The notes under the pieces were generated by a model that saw only the letters and a list, made by a program, of their open reading frames with translations, was not told the origin of the DNA and searched no databases. A program made the translations under genes and the position numbers. Positions 1 through 6,563 of a stretch of DNA of 12,852 nucleotides are shown piece by piece (position 1 is the stretch's first letter; each line of letters starts with the position of its first letter). Source of the stretch: Collinsella sp. GTDB taxonomy: Bacteria; Actinomycetota; Coriobacteriia; Coriobacteriales; Coriobacteriaceae. Location of the stretch: contig DXMX01000045.1 of NCBI GenBank assembly GCA_019413955.1, positions 1 through 12,852 on the forward strand. Reading direction: 5' to 3'.

Positions 1-833
1 ATGAGGGCGTTGGTTGCCATCCAGCCAGACGGGGTGCCGGTGTCGTAGCCCGACAGCGGGTCGATAACGACAGCGTACATAGCCTCGCGATCGAGCGAGC
101 GGGCCATGGCGTCGGTGAGCTGAATCTCGCCGCCCTTGCCGGCCTGCTGATCAGCGAGCAGGTCCATGACCAGCGGGCTCAGCAGATAACGGCCGACAAT
201 GTACAGGTTGGACGGAGCCGCCTCGGGAGCGGGCTTCTCGACCAGACCGCCGATGCGCCAGACAGCGCCCGGCTCTGCATCGGCAACGTCCTCGGCGCCC
301 TCGAGCGAACCGACGCGCTCGCCGGCGATAACGCCGTAGCGGCTGACTTCCTCGGGCGAGCAAGCAGCGACGGCGATAACCGAAGCTCCACCGTGCTCCT
401 TGGAAACGGCGAGCATCTTGTCGCAGATGTCGCGATTAGGCACAACGTAGTCGCCCAGAAGAACCAGGAAGTTCTCCCCTGCCACGGCGTCGGCAGCAGA
501 GCGGATAGCATGGCCGAGGCCCTTGGGCTCGTACTGATAACGGAAGTCGACCGGCATACCGCCAGCGTGGGCGACGGCATCGGCATAGGCGTTCTTGCCG
601 CGCTCGCGCAGCAGGTTCTCGAGCGAGCGATCGGGCTGGAAGTAGTTCAGTAGCTCGGGCTTACCGGGAGAAGTAACGATGATGGCGTCGTCGACTTCCT
701 CGGGGTCGAGCGCCTCCTCGACGACGTACTGAATGACGGGCTTGTCGAGCACCGGCAGCATCTCTTTGGGCGTGCACTTGGTGCCAGGCAGAAAACGCGT
801 GCCAAGACCGGCGGCGGGGATGATTGCCTTCAT
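1..833 (-). CDS. galU: UTP--glucose-1-phosphate uridylyltransferase, 3' end cut by window edge
   Basis: The cytoplasmic enzyme makes UDP-glucose from UTP and glucose 1-phosphate, for cell-envelope glycans and galactose metabolism. The visible 277 residues begin MKAIIPAAGLGTRFLPGTK, the nucleotide-binding signature of GalU/GtaB. They continue with KEMLPVLDKPVIQYVVEE (23-40), an LLGDY metal/sugar-site strand (125-129), a VEKP motif (198-201) and GGEIQLTDA (234-242), all in the usual order. The frame is still open at base 1, so roughly the last 20-30 residues lie outside the window. The ATG at 831-833 fits the family N-terminus. The closest Shine-Dalgarno, AAAGGA, sits about 12 bases upstream, which is rather far. 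The gene lies downstream of the rplL terminator and so needs its own promoter (candidate at 930-957). Family assignment is firm. Confidence 0.95.
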   Translation of the reverse strand, partial: MKAIIPAAGLGTRFLPGTKCTPKEMLPVLDKPVIQYVVEEALDPEEVDDAIIVTSPGKPELLNYFQPDRSLENLLRERGKNAYADAVAHAGGMPVDFRYQYEPKGLGHAIRSAADAVAGENFLVLLGDYVVPNRDICDKMLAVSKEHGGASVIAVAACSPEEVSRYGVIAGERVGSLEGAEDVADAEPGAVWRIGGLVEKPAPEAAPSNLYIVGRYLLSPLVMDLLADQQAGKGGEIQLTDAMARSLDREAMYAVVIDPLSGYDTGTPSGWMATNAL

Positions 834-929
834 GTTATTCAAAGATCCTTTCGCAGGCGCAAAAGCGCCCCATGCGTGCGGCACACAGCCGCAGACCAAA
901 TTGCGATACCTAAGCATCTTACCGCTGGA

Positions 930-957
930 ACTATATGTCGCTACAAGGCAGAGACAA
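930..957 (-). promoter_or_regulatory. Candidate galU promoter
   Basis: On the minus strand TTGTCT (952-957) is followed after 16 bases by TATAGT (930-935). A start near 923 would give a leader of about 90 bases before the galU ATG. The leader contains a small hairpin, GGCGC-AAAA-GCGCC, at 856-869. The match is reasonable but not unique, and no experiment supports it. Confidence 0.4.
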
Positions 958-1080
958 TTCTTCAGCAGGTCAACGCAAATTATTGCTCGAATGGTGCAAT
1001 TTTATTGCCCAACGGCAGGGTGCCCGATACGACGCAAATCACAGAACATGGCAGTTTGAGCTACCGATGTCGAGGGACCG

Positions 1081-1120
1081 AAAAACAAAAAAGACGGGGC
1101 TCGCAATGCGAACCCCGTCT
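1081..1120 (-). terminator. Intrinsic terminator of rplJL
   Basis: On the minus strand AGACGGGG (1113-1120) pairs perfectly with CCCCGTCT (1092-1099). The intervening TTCGCATTGCGAG can extend the stem, and a run of Ts (1087-1091) follows. It begins 27 bases after the rplL stop codon. This is a textbook Rho-independent terminator that separates the ribosomal operon from galU. Confidence 0.92.
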
Positions 1121-1147
1121 GCAAAGAAATCTGGCGAGAAAGCCTGA

Positions 1148-1525
1148 TTACTTGAGGGTGACAGCAGCGCCAGCAGCCTCGAGCTTCTCCTTGGCAGCCT
1201 CGGCGTCCTCCTTCTTGGCACCCTCGAGAACAGCCTTGGGAGCGCCCTCGACGACCTCCTTGGCCTCCTTCAGGCCAAGGTTGGTGAGCTCACGGACGGC
1301 CTTGATGACCTGGATCTTGTTGTCGCCGAAGCCCTCGAGCACGACGTCAAACTCGGTCTTCTCCTCGGCCTCAGCAGCGCCAGCAGCGGGAGCGGCGACA
1401 ACAGCGGCAGGAGCAGCGGCGGAAACGCCGAAGGTGTCCTCGATAGCCTTGACGAGCTCGGAAGCCTCGAGAAGGGTCATTTCCTTAAGAGCATCGATGA
1501 TCTCATCGGTGGTAAGCTTAGCCAT
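1148..1525 (-). CDS. rplL: 50S ribosomal protein L7/L12
   Basis: This is the stalk protein of the large ribosomal subunit. Its dimers bind the L10 tail and recruit translation GTPases. The 125 residues show the full family layout: an N-terminal dimerisation/L10-binding part (about 1-33), an Ala/Pro-rich hinge (about 35-55) and a C-terminal domain from about 57 containing EFDVVLEGFGDNKIQVIKAV and the conserved GLKEAKEVVEGAP segment. The start is the ATG at 1525, because GAAAGGA (1533-1539) lies seven bases upstream and the protein then begins MAKLTTDEI as expected. A longer frame to 1558 has no such support. It is the second gene of the rplJ-rplL operon, 102 bases after rplJ, and ends in a strong terminator. 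Confidence 0.98.
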   Translation of the reverse strand: MAKLTTDEIIDALKEMTLLEASELVKAIEDTFGVSAAAPAAVVAAPAAGAAEAEEKTEFDVVLEGFGDNKIQVIKAVRELTNLGLKEAKEVVEGAPKAVLEGAKKEDAEAAKEKLEAAGAAVTLK

Positions 1526-1576
1526 TTCTAAGTCCTTTCGGTTTCCGTGTCTGTGCACGGAGATCAGTTAAAACAC

Positions 1577-1612
1577 GGCGCGAATGCGCCAGGGGTGCGG
1601 CGTTGCCGCCGC
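1577..1612 (-). promoter_or_regulatory. Tandem hairpins in the rplJ-rplL spacer
   Basis: In the minus-strand transcript GCGGCG-GCAA-CGCCGC (1597-1612) has a GNRA-type loop. It is followed by GGCGC-ATTC-GCGCC (1577-1590) and then GTGTTTTAAC. They sit in the spacer between the two ribosomal genes. They could protect mRNA ends, pause polymerase or influence the L12:L10 ratio. The pairing is visible in the sequence; any role is inferred. The T-run is short, so full termination is unlikely, because rplL would then be lost. Confidence 0.5.
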
Positions 1613-1627
1613 GGGTGAAAACAGCAA

Positions 1628-2149
1628 CTAGGCTGCCTTCTGCTCGGAGACCTGCTGGATCGAACGAGCGAGACCAGAGGAAACGCCGTTGACGCAGACA
1701 GCGATGTCGCGAGCGAAACCGGAGATGAGACCGGCGATCTGGCCGAGAAGCTGATCCTTGGTGGGCAGCTCGGCGATAGCCTTAACATCATCAGCGGAAA
1801 CGGCCTTGCCGTCGGAGATACCGCCCTTGATCTCAAGGACGCCCTTGGACTTAGCGGAGAAGTCCTTAAGGGCCTTAGCGGCCTCGACCGGCTCGGTCTC
1901 GTAGAACACATAAGCGACGGGGCCGGCGAGGATCTCGTCGATCTCGGGCTGCTCCTGGTTCTTGAGAGCGATCTTGACCAGGTTGTTCTTGTAGACCTTC
2001 ATCTCGGCGCCGCACTCGCGAAGCTGATGACGCAGCTCCTGAGCCTGCTTAACCGTCAGACCGTTGTAGTTGACGACGAACAGACCGGCGTTCTCGGCGA
2101 TACGGGACTCGATCTCTGCAACCTTGTCGATTTTGTACTGCTGGGGCAT
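1628..2149 (-). CDS. rplJ: 50S ribosomal protein L10
   Basis: L10 forms the base of the ribosomal stalk. Its N-terminal domain binds 23S rRNA and its C-terminal helix carries L12 dimers. The protein is 173 residues, normal for the family. It contains the characteristic GLFVVNYNGLTVKQAQELR (23-41), KVYKNNLVKIAL (51-62) and a GPVAYVF segment. The ATG at 2149 has a near-perfect ribosome binding site, AGGAGGTG (2156-2163), six bases upstream. It is first in the rplJL operon and lies behind a leader RNA with an attenuator (2213-2337). The L10(L12) complex probably controls its own synthesis there, as known for this operon in other bacteria. rplK and rplA, often found just upstream, are absent from this position. 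Confidence 0.98.
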   Translation of the reverse strand: MPQQYKIDKVAEIESRIAENAGLFVVNYNGLTVKQAQELRHQLRECGAEMKVYKNNLVKIALKNQEQPEIDEILAGPVAYVFYETEPVEAAKALKDFSAKSKGVLEIKGGISDGKAVSADDVKAIAELPTKDQLLGQIAGLISGFARDIAVCVNGVSSGLARSIQQVSEQKAA

Positions 2150-2212
2150 GAATTACACCTCCTCGAATTCTTTCCGGGCACGGTCCGCCACAAGGACGTG
2201 ACGGGGGCATGT

Positions 2213-2251
2213 CCAAAAAGAAAGCCCCCGCGCTGCATGAGCGACGGGGGC
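2213..2251 (-). terminator. Attenuator terminator ahead of rplJ
   Basis: On the minus strand GCCCCCG (2245-2251) pairs with CGGGGGC (2224-2230). An inner CGCT/AGCG extends the stem, and TTTCTTTTT (2215-2223) follows. This is a full intrinsic terminator, located about 65 bases before the rplJ start and after the rplJ promoter. It can therefore only act as a conditional attenuator of this operon, most plausibly governed by the L10-type leader directly upstream. Its structure is clear; the regulation is inferred from the homologous system. Confidence 0.85.
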
Positions 2252-2337
2252 GAGAAGACATATCTACTCGACCACCTCGGCTGGCGGGAAGTCCCATTAA
2301 GCTCGCGGGTAAGACCCGTTTGCGCCGGCTGTCTCTG
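2252..2337 (-). promoter_or_regulatory. L10-type ribosomal protein leader RNA (rplJL autoregulation)
   Basis: The minus-strand transcript contains AGACAG (2329-2334) followed by CCGGCG, and later GCCAGCCGAGGT (2274-2285). The AGACAG... and ...CCGAGGT elements are the conserved strands of the L10-binding leader known from Firmicutes and other bacteria. Between them lie two small hairpins, CGGGT-CTT-ACCCG and GGG-ACTT-CCC. A further weak hairpin (2251-2270) abuts the attenuator stem. Position after the promoter and before an intrinsic terminator and rplJ agrees with this class. I matched it by eye, so a covariance-model search would settle it. Confidence 0.75.
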
Positions 2338-2365
2338 GCAGCGGATTCGTGCGTGAACCGAAAGT

Positions 2366-2394
2366 ATTATGGCGGGGACCCCGGCGTCGGTCAA
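2366..2394 (-). promoter_or_regulatory. rplJL promoter
   Basis: On the minus strand TTGACC (2389-2394) and CATAAT (2366-2371) are separated by exactly 17 bases, a near-consensus housekeeping promoter. Transcription would start near 2359, giving a leader of about 210 bases. The spacer carries an odd palindrome, CGGGGACCCCG (2373-2383). The -35 hexamer and part of the spacer lie inside the left arm of the large inverted repeat described separately, whereas the -10 lies outside it. Confidence 0.75.
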
Positions 2395-2604
2395 CGGGAA
2401 ACCGGGCTGCACACAATTCCACCATCCGGCCGCGCCGCCGAAGGCCAGGCGCAAGGTTTTCGCTCGGTCAGGTCCTGGGCTCGCACGAAGAGCACATTAA
2501 GTGCTCTTCGGCTCGTGCGGAATCTACGAAAACCTTGCGCCTGGCCTTCGGCGGCGCGGCCTGCGGTGACTTTGGGGCAGCCCGGTTTCCCGTTGGCCGA
2601 CGCC
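2383..2604. repeat. 222-base nested inverted repeat
   Basis: Three nested sets of arms share one centre. Outer: 2383-2410 with 2577-2604, 27 of 28 bases complementary. Middle: 2428-2462 with 2527-2561, 35 of 35 complementary. Inner: GAAGAGCAC (2487-2495) with GTGCTCTTC (2501-2509) around the loop ATTAA, plus CGCAC/GTGCG. Unpaired gaps of 15-17 bases separate outer and middle arms. No transposase gene is present and no target duplication is evident. It lies between the aminotransferase stop and the rplJ promoter, so it would form a huge hairpin in readthrough RNA. It could be a non-autonomous mobile element, an inverted duplication or a regulatory structure; I cannot tell which. The 2605-2654 flank holds nothing recognised. 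Confidence 0.9.
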
Positions 2605-2654
2605 CCCACTCATAAGCCTTAAGTCGGTGGGCTGATATGTTGCGTCCCTGATGG

Positions 2655-3791
2655 CTACAAGGTTGAAATGAAGGTGGACAGGCGGCGGAGACCTTCGTCC
2701 AGGTCTTTGTCGGAAACGCAGTAGCTGAGGCGGATGTGGCCTTCGGTTCCGAAGCAGTCTCCCGGGACTAGGGCTACGTTTGCTTCTTTGATGGCTTTGA
2801 TGCAGAAGTCTTCGCTGGTTAGGCCGAACTTTTTGATGCTCGGGAAAGTGTAGAAGGCTCCTGCGGGCTCTACTACGTCGAGGCCCATGGCGTCTAAGGC
2901 TGCGAGTACGCGCTCGCGGCGGGCTCGGTAGACTTTGAGCATGGGGGTTGGGTCGACGGTCAGGGCTCGGGCTGCGGCGTCCATTTCGAAGGAGACAGCA
3001 CTCGATACTAGGTATTGGTGGGCTTTTGCGATCTCGGCGATGACGGGGGCTGCCGCTGCGAGCCAGCCCAAACGCCAGCCGGTCATGGCCCAGGGCTTGG
3101 AAAAGCTCTCAATAACTACCGTCTGATCGCGAAGCTCCGGGTGGCGCTGGGTAAAGCGCTCGTAGCCACCCACATAAACCAAGCGGTTGTATACGTCGTC
3201 GCAGACCACGTAGATGCCCGCCTGCTCCGCCACGCGCGCCACGGCGTCGAGCGAAGCCGCGTTGAGGATACAGCCCGTAGGATTGTTGGGCGAGCAGATG
3301 ACGATGGCCTTGGTCGCCGGCGTCACGCAGGCACGAAGCGCCTCCTCATCAATCTGGAATTGCGCAGGCTCCGTATCCAAAAAGACCGCTTTGGCGTGGT
3401 TGGCCACGACGATGCTCTCGTACAGGCCAAAGGCCGGCGTGGGGATGATGACCTCGTCGCCGGGGTTGAGCATAGCCATGAATGTTGCCGACAGGGCCTC
3501 GGTCGCGCCGTCGGTTAGGATGACCTCGTCAGCCGAAAACGTAAGGCCCGCGTCCCCCATGTAGGCAGATAACGCCTCACGCAGGGCGGGGCGACCGTTG
3601 TTGGGCGGATAGTGCGTGTCACCGCGGTCCAGTGCGGCGGTCACCTCGGCGCTAATCACATCGGGCGTGGGAAAATCGGGCTCGCCGAGCGCGAGCGCGA
3701 TGCACCCCGGATGCTGGGCGGCGAGCGCGTTAATCCGGCGGATACCGGAGGGCTTGAGCGTGGCAAGCGAGGTATTCATGGGCAGACGCAT
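2655..3791 (-). CDS. Pyridoxal-phosphate aminotransferase, class I/II (aspartate aminotransferase-like)
   Basis: This is a cytoplasmic fold-type I aminotransferase of 378 residues, a typical length. Visible signatures are LGEPDFPTPDVI (35-46), the cofactor-loop segment DGATEAL (94-100), NPTG (170-173), CDDVYNRLVY (197-206), SFSKPWAMTGWRLG with the Schiff-base lysine K232 and phosphate-binding R240, and HIRLSY with the carboxylate-binding arginine R354. The exact amino donor cannot be read from sequence: aspartate, aromatic or branched substrates are all possible in this subfamily. The first ATG (3791) is preferred over the one at 3779, because AAAGGA lies five bases upstream of it. It is a single-gene unit, divergent from the gene at 3885, with the large inverted repeat downstream. 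The last hundred or so codons use more A-ending codons than the rest. Confidence 0.95.
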   Translation of the reverse strand: MRLPMNTSLATLKPSGIRRINALAAQHPGCIALALGEPDFPTPDVISAEVTAALDRGDTHYPPNNGRPALREALSAYMGDAGLTFSADEVILTDGATEALSATFMAMLNPGDEVIIPTPAFGLYESIVVANHAKAVFLDTEPAQFQIDEEALRACVTPATKAIVICSPNNPTGCILNAASLDAVARVAEQAGIYVVCDDVYNRLVYVGGYERFTQRHPELRDQTVVIESFSKPWAMTGWRLGWLAAAAPVIAEIAKAHQYLVSSAVSFEMDAAARALTVDPTPMLKVYRARRERVLAALDAMGLDVVEPAGAFYTFPSIKKFGLTSEDFCIKAIKEANVALVPGDCFGTEGHIRLSYCVSDKDLDEGLRRLSTFISTL

Positions 3792-3884
3792 GGCGTTCCT
3801 TTCGTAAGGGTTGCACTAGGATAGCGCGGCGGGGCGCCACCAGACGGTGTAACCTAAACGGAAACCAACCGGAAAGGAGGCGGC

Positions 3885-4547
3885 ATGGAGACGACCGCAC
3901 GCGGCGATGCACCAAAAACGTTGCAGACCATTGCGTATATCAGCATTCCCAATAGCGCCGATCTTGATTTTTTGCTCTGGGACCTACAGGATGCCATCGC
4001 CGCCTATGCTCAGCTTTCCGGCACTGTACTCCCCCGCCCAGTCGGCTCGAAGACAAATGACGCCGGCAGCGTTGCCGATGGCATCGTGCTGGCCATTGAA
4101 GACGTGGCTGACGATGAGACGTTGACAGCTATCGAGCAGGCGCTTGAGCGCTTTGGCAGTACGGGAGCGCGTGTCTATGCCGTGATTCGAGCCGCACAAC
4201 GGGGCGCTGAGCAGGCGCGTGGGACCGCCGTTCGCCTGCACAAGGCATGTGAGCGCCATGACCAATTGTGGTGTGGCGGCGTTGTCATCTGTTCCGGCGG
4301 CGGCATCGCAGCGCTTCGTCGCTCTCCGCGCATGGGACTCTTGCGGCGACCGTTTTCGGAAGCGATGGATAAGCTTGTGGGCGCTGTGCGCATGGGCTGC
4401 TCCGTCGAGCATGCACAGCGACTTGGCGGCGGCAATGCCGCCAACGTCGACGCCGACGGCATGGTTTGCGCCGAGCCAGCCGTGCCCGCGCCGATCTGGC
4501 GAGGCGTTCTGAAACGTCTGGGCGCCCACGCTCAAACAAAAATCTAA
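3885..4547 (+). CDS. Conserved-type protein of unknown function, possibly flavodoxin-like
   Basis: The 220-residue protein has no family I can name with confidence. The ATG follows a strong AGGAGG (3875-3880) by four bases, which supports a real gene. The pattern is alternating beta/alpha: TIAYISIP (15-22) early, GIVLAIEDV (66-74) and VYAVIRAAQRG (97-107) in the middle, then WCGGVVICSGGGIAAL (129-144), a basic stretch with MGLLRRPFSEAMDKL (150-164) and a Gly/Asn-rich segment LGGGNAANV (180-188). The helix-glycine layout and the WxGG...GGGG segment resemble atypical flavodoxin-fold reductases remotely. This is a weak guess; I see no cysteine cluster, signal peptide or membrane segment. It is divergent from the aminotransferase (93-base shared upstream region) and converges on the glycosylase gene with one base between stop codons. 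Confidence 0.72.
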   Translation: METTARGDAPKTLQTIAYISIPNSADLDFLLWDLQDAIAAYAQLSGTVLPRPVGSKTNDAGSVADGIVLAIEDVADDETLTAIEQALERFGSTGARVYAVIRAAQRGAEQARGTAVRLHKACERHDQLWCGGVVICSGGGIAALRRSPRMGLLRRPFSEAMDKLVGAVRMGCSVEHAQRLGGGNAANVDADGMVCAEPAVPAPIWRGVLKRLGAHAQTKI

Positions 4548-4548
4548 A

Positions 4549-5112
4549 TTAAATAACAGCCCAGTCAACGGCTTCGTGCCAACGCTCAACAAGACGCTCC
4601 AGGCGCCAGGCGGCATTGGCGGGACTTGTCGAGGGCAGGACAATAGCAGGCAGCCCCGTCCGATCTTGCAAGTAGCGTTTGTAGAGTCGCCCTGCCGTAC
4701 CGCCGTTACAGACAACGACCTCAATCGACGCGGCATCGGTAATGCGCTCGATATGTGCCGGCACAACGTTGCGGATGCTCGCGTCGCTCGAGCCCTTAAT
4801 GTCGCAGCTCTCGACCACATCCCACAGGGCCACGCCGCCGTTCAGCAGCATGGCCCGCTTGGCGGCAATGGAGGCATCGAGCGTCGCGGGCTCATCGCTT
4901 GCCAAAGGATCGCCCTCGTTGGGCGGCACAGGCATACCGAGGCACGTGGCCATCACACGCCAAAAGCGATTCTGAGGGTTGCCGTAATAAAAGGCATTGG
5001 CGCGCGAAAGCACCGAGGGAAACGACCCGAGCACCAAAACGCGCGAGTGCTCGTCAAACACGGGCTCAAACCCATGCTCAATATGTTGATAGCCCTCGTC
5101 AGACACGGCCAT
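4549..5112 (-). CDS. Hypoxanthine (deoxyinosine)-DNA glycosylase-like protein, UDG superfamily
   Basis: The predicted cytoplasmic enzyme of 187 residues removes deaminated adenine (hypoxanthine), and perhaps uracil, from DNA to start base excision repair. It has the signature order of the Mug/HDG branch: VLVLGSFPS (25-33), YYGNPQNRFWRVM (42-54) with the Asn-containing active-site loop, LWDVVESCDIKGSSD (96-110) and the C-terminal LPSTSPANA loop (159-167), matching the usual S-x-S-P-A pattern that inserts into DNA. Length is normal. The start ATG lies only three bases after the stop of the amylase gene, with only a weak GAGAG as ribosome site inside the amylase end. Translation is therefore probably coupled to amylase. 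The pairing of a repair enzyme with a carbohydrate enzyme has no obvious functional logic. Specificity within the superfamily is inferred. Confidence 0.87.
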   Translation of the reverse strand: MAVSDEGYQHIEHGFEPVFDEHSRVLVLGSFPSVLSRANAFYYGNPQNRFWRVMATCLGMPVPPNEGDPLASDEPATLDASIAAKRAMLLNGGVALWDVVESCDIKGSSDASIRNVVPAHIERITDAASIEVVVCNGGTAGRLYKRYLQDRTGLPAIVLPSTSPANAAWRLERLVERWHEAVDWAVI

Positions 5113-5115
5113 GGG

Positions 5116-6492
5116 CTAGGCTCTCAACAGATAGCGCACCTCGTAGGGTGCAAGCTCAAGGGTACCCGTCAGCTCGACCGTGGGCGCATCGTCGGCAAGC
5201 AGGTCGACGAAGGACCCGTTGAGCTCGCCGGCGCCAAAGGTGTAAGGCTCACCCACGGCATTCACCGCCACGAGTACCGTCGCGCCGTCACAGGCGCGCT
5301 CGAACAGCAGCTGCTTGTTCTGGATCACCACGTTGCGATAGGCACCGTAGTTGAGAGCACGGGCAGCCGCGTCGTCGGCCGAGCGAAGGTGCGCAAGCTG
5401 CGTGATGAACGCCGTCAGCTCGTTGGGCGCAGGCTCATTGAGCGCAGGTCGCAGCGCCCAGTCGCCATCGGGGTCACCCTTTTCGCCGGCAATTCCCCAC
5501 TCGCTGCCATAGTAGACGCACGGGATGCCCGGCATGCCAAAGAGCATGCCGTAGGCGGGACGCAGACACGACTTGTCGGTGAGGATACTTGCCAGGCGCG
5601 GCACATCGTGGTTGTCGACAAACGACAGCAGATGTTTGCCGCGGTAGATGCACCACGGATCGCCGCCAAACTGGCGGTGCAGCGAATGGGCGATCTCGAA
5701 CATGTTGACCGAGTTAAAGCTGGAGTACAGGCCCTTGTAGCACTCGTAGTTGGTGCAGGAGTCGAGCATCTCGTCGTTGACGATTTGGTTGTAGTCGCCG
5801 TGGAGCGTCTCGCCGATCAGCACAAAGTCGGGCTTGAGCTCACGGGTAAAGACGTGCAGGCGGCGCATAAAGTCGCGGTCGAGCATATAGGCAACGTCCA
5901 GGCGCAGGCCGTCGACGCCAAAGACCTCGGCCCAGCGGCGCACGGACTCAAGCAGGTAATCGACCACGGCGGGGTTTTGCAGGTTGAGCTTCACAAGCTC
6001 AAAATGGCCTTCCCAGCCCTCGTACCAAAAGCCGTCGCCGTAGCAGGAGTCGCCGTCAAAGCTAATGTGGAACCAATCCTTGTAGGGCGAGTCCCACTTA
6101 CGCTCCTGCACATCGCGGAAGGCCCAAAAGCCGCGACCGACGTGGTTGAAGACGGCGTCGAGCACCACGCGGATGCCATGGGTATGCAGCGTCTCGCACG
6201 CGGCGGCAAAGTCGGCATCCCCACCCAGGCGACGGTCGATATGACGCAGGCCGCGCGTGTCGTAGCCATGGCTGTCGGATTCGAGCGGCGGGTTGATGAG
6301 CACAGCGCCGATACCGAGTTTTTGCAGGTAGTCGGCCCATTTGGCGATCTTCATGATGGGCGCATCGGGGTTGGGCGCGGCGTTGGCAGCCTGGGCGAGC
6401 TCATCTTCGGCAACGGGCGCGGCGTTTTCGCGCGGAGCTCCGCAAAAGCCCAGCGGATAGATCTGATAGAACGTCGTCTCGTATGCCCACAT
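5116..6492 (-). CDS. Glycoside hydrolase family 13 (alpha-amylase family) protein
   Basis: The predicted cytoplasmic (beta/alpha)8-barrel enzyme of 458 residues acts on alpha-glucosidic bonds, possibly of maltodextrins or glycogen fragments. All four GH13 regions are intact: DAVFNHV (112-118), GLRLDVAYML with nucleophile D199, LIGETLHG with acid/base E228, and FVDNHD with D296. A short C-terminal beta domain (about 385-458) follows. There is no signal peptide, so it should work on imported oligosaccharides. The ATG at 6492 has GGGAGG about five bases upstream. A possible -10, TACAAT on the minus strand (6528-6533), lacks a good -35. The gene starts about 70 bases after the hairpin that ends the sotB unit, and the glycosylase gene follows after three bases. 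Exact specificity (amylase, maltogenic enzyme, neopullulanase type) cannot be read by eye. Confidence 0.93.
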   Translation of the reverse strand: MWAYETTFYQIYPLGFCGAPRENAAPVAEDELAQAANAAPNPDAPIMKIAKWADYLQKLGIGAVLINPPLESDSHGYDTRGLRHIDRRLGGDADFAAACETLHTHGIRVVLDAVFNHVGRGFWAFRDVQERKWDSPYKDWFHISFDGDSCYGDGFWYEGWEGHFELVKLNLQNPAVVDYLLESVRRWAEVFGVDGLRLDVAYMLDRDFMRRLHVFTRELKPDFVLIGETLHGDYNQIVNDEMLDSCTNYECYKGLYSSFNSVNMFEIAHSLHRQFGGDPWCIYRGKHLLSFVDNHDVPRLASILTDKSCLRPAYGMLFGMPGIPCVYYGSEWGIAGEKGDPDGDWALRPALNEPAPNELTAFITQLAHLRSADDAAARALNYGAYRNVVIQNKQLLFERACDGATVLVAVNAVGEPYTFGAGELNGSFVDLLADDAPTVELTGTLELAPYEVRYLLRA

Positions 6493-6563
6493 AGCAACCT
6501 CCCGGTAAGCTCAACACAACGACATCCATTGTATGCCCGGCTTGTATCCTCTTCCCCAAAATA

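Larger units (their letters stand above)
834..1147. other. Intergenic region between rplL and galU
   Basis: This stretch of 314 bases has no credible gene. It holds the rplL terminator (1081-1120), the candidate galU promoter and the galU leader with its short hairpin. Bases 958-1080 are relatively AT-rich and contain nothing I recognise. Short frames here have no family resemblance. Confidence 0.6.

Noticed and set aside
2209..2622. Short open frames on both strands through the large inverted repeat
   Set aside because: The frames read similar peptides from both arms simply because the arms are complementary. They also cross the leader, attenuator and promoter of rplJ. No ribosome site or family similarity was seen.
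3984..4820. 278-codon minus-strand frame opposite the unknown gene
   Set aside because: The opposite-strand frame at 3885 has a strong AGGAGG and a globular-looking product. This one starts within the glycosylase gene in another frame, is Arg/Ala/Ser-rich and resembles no family.
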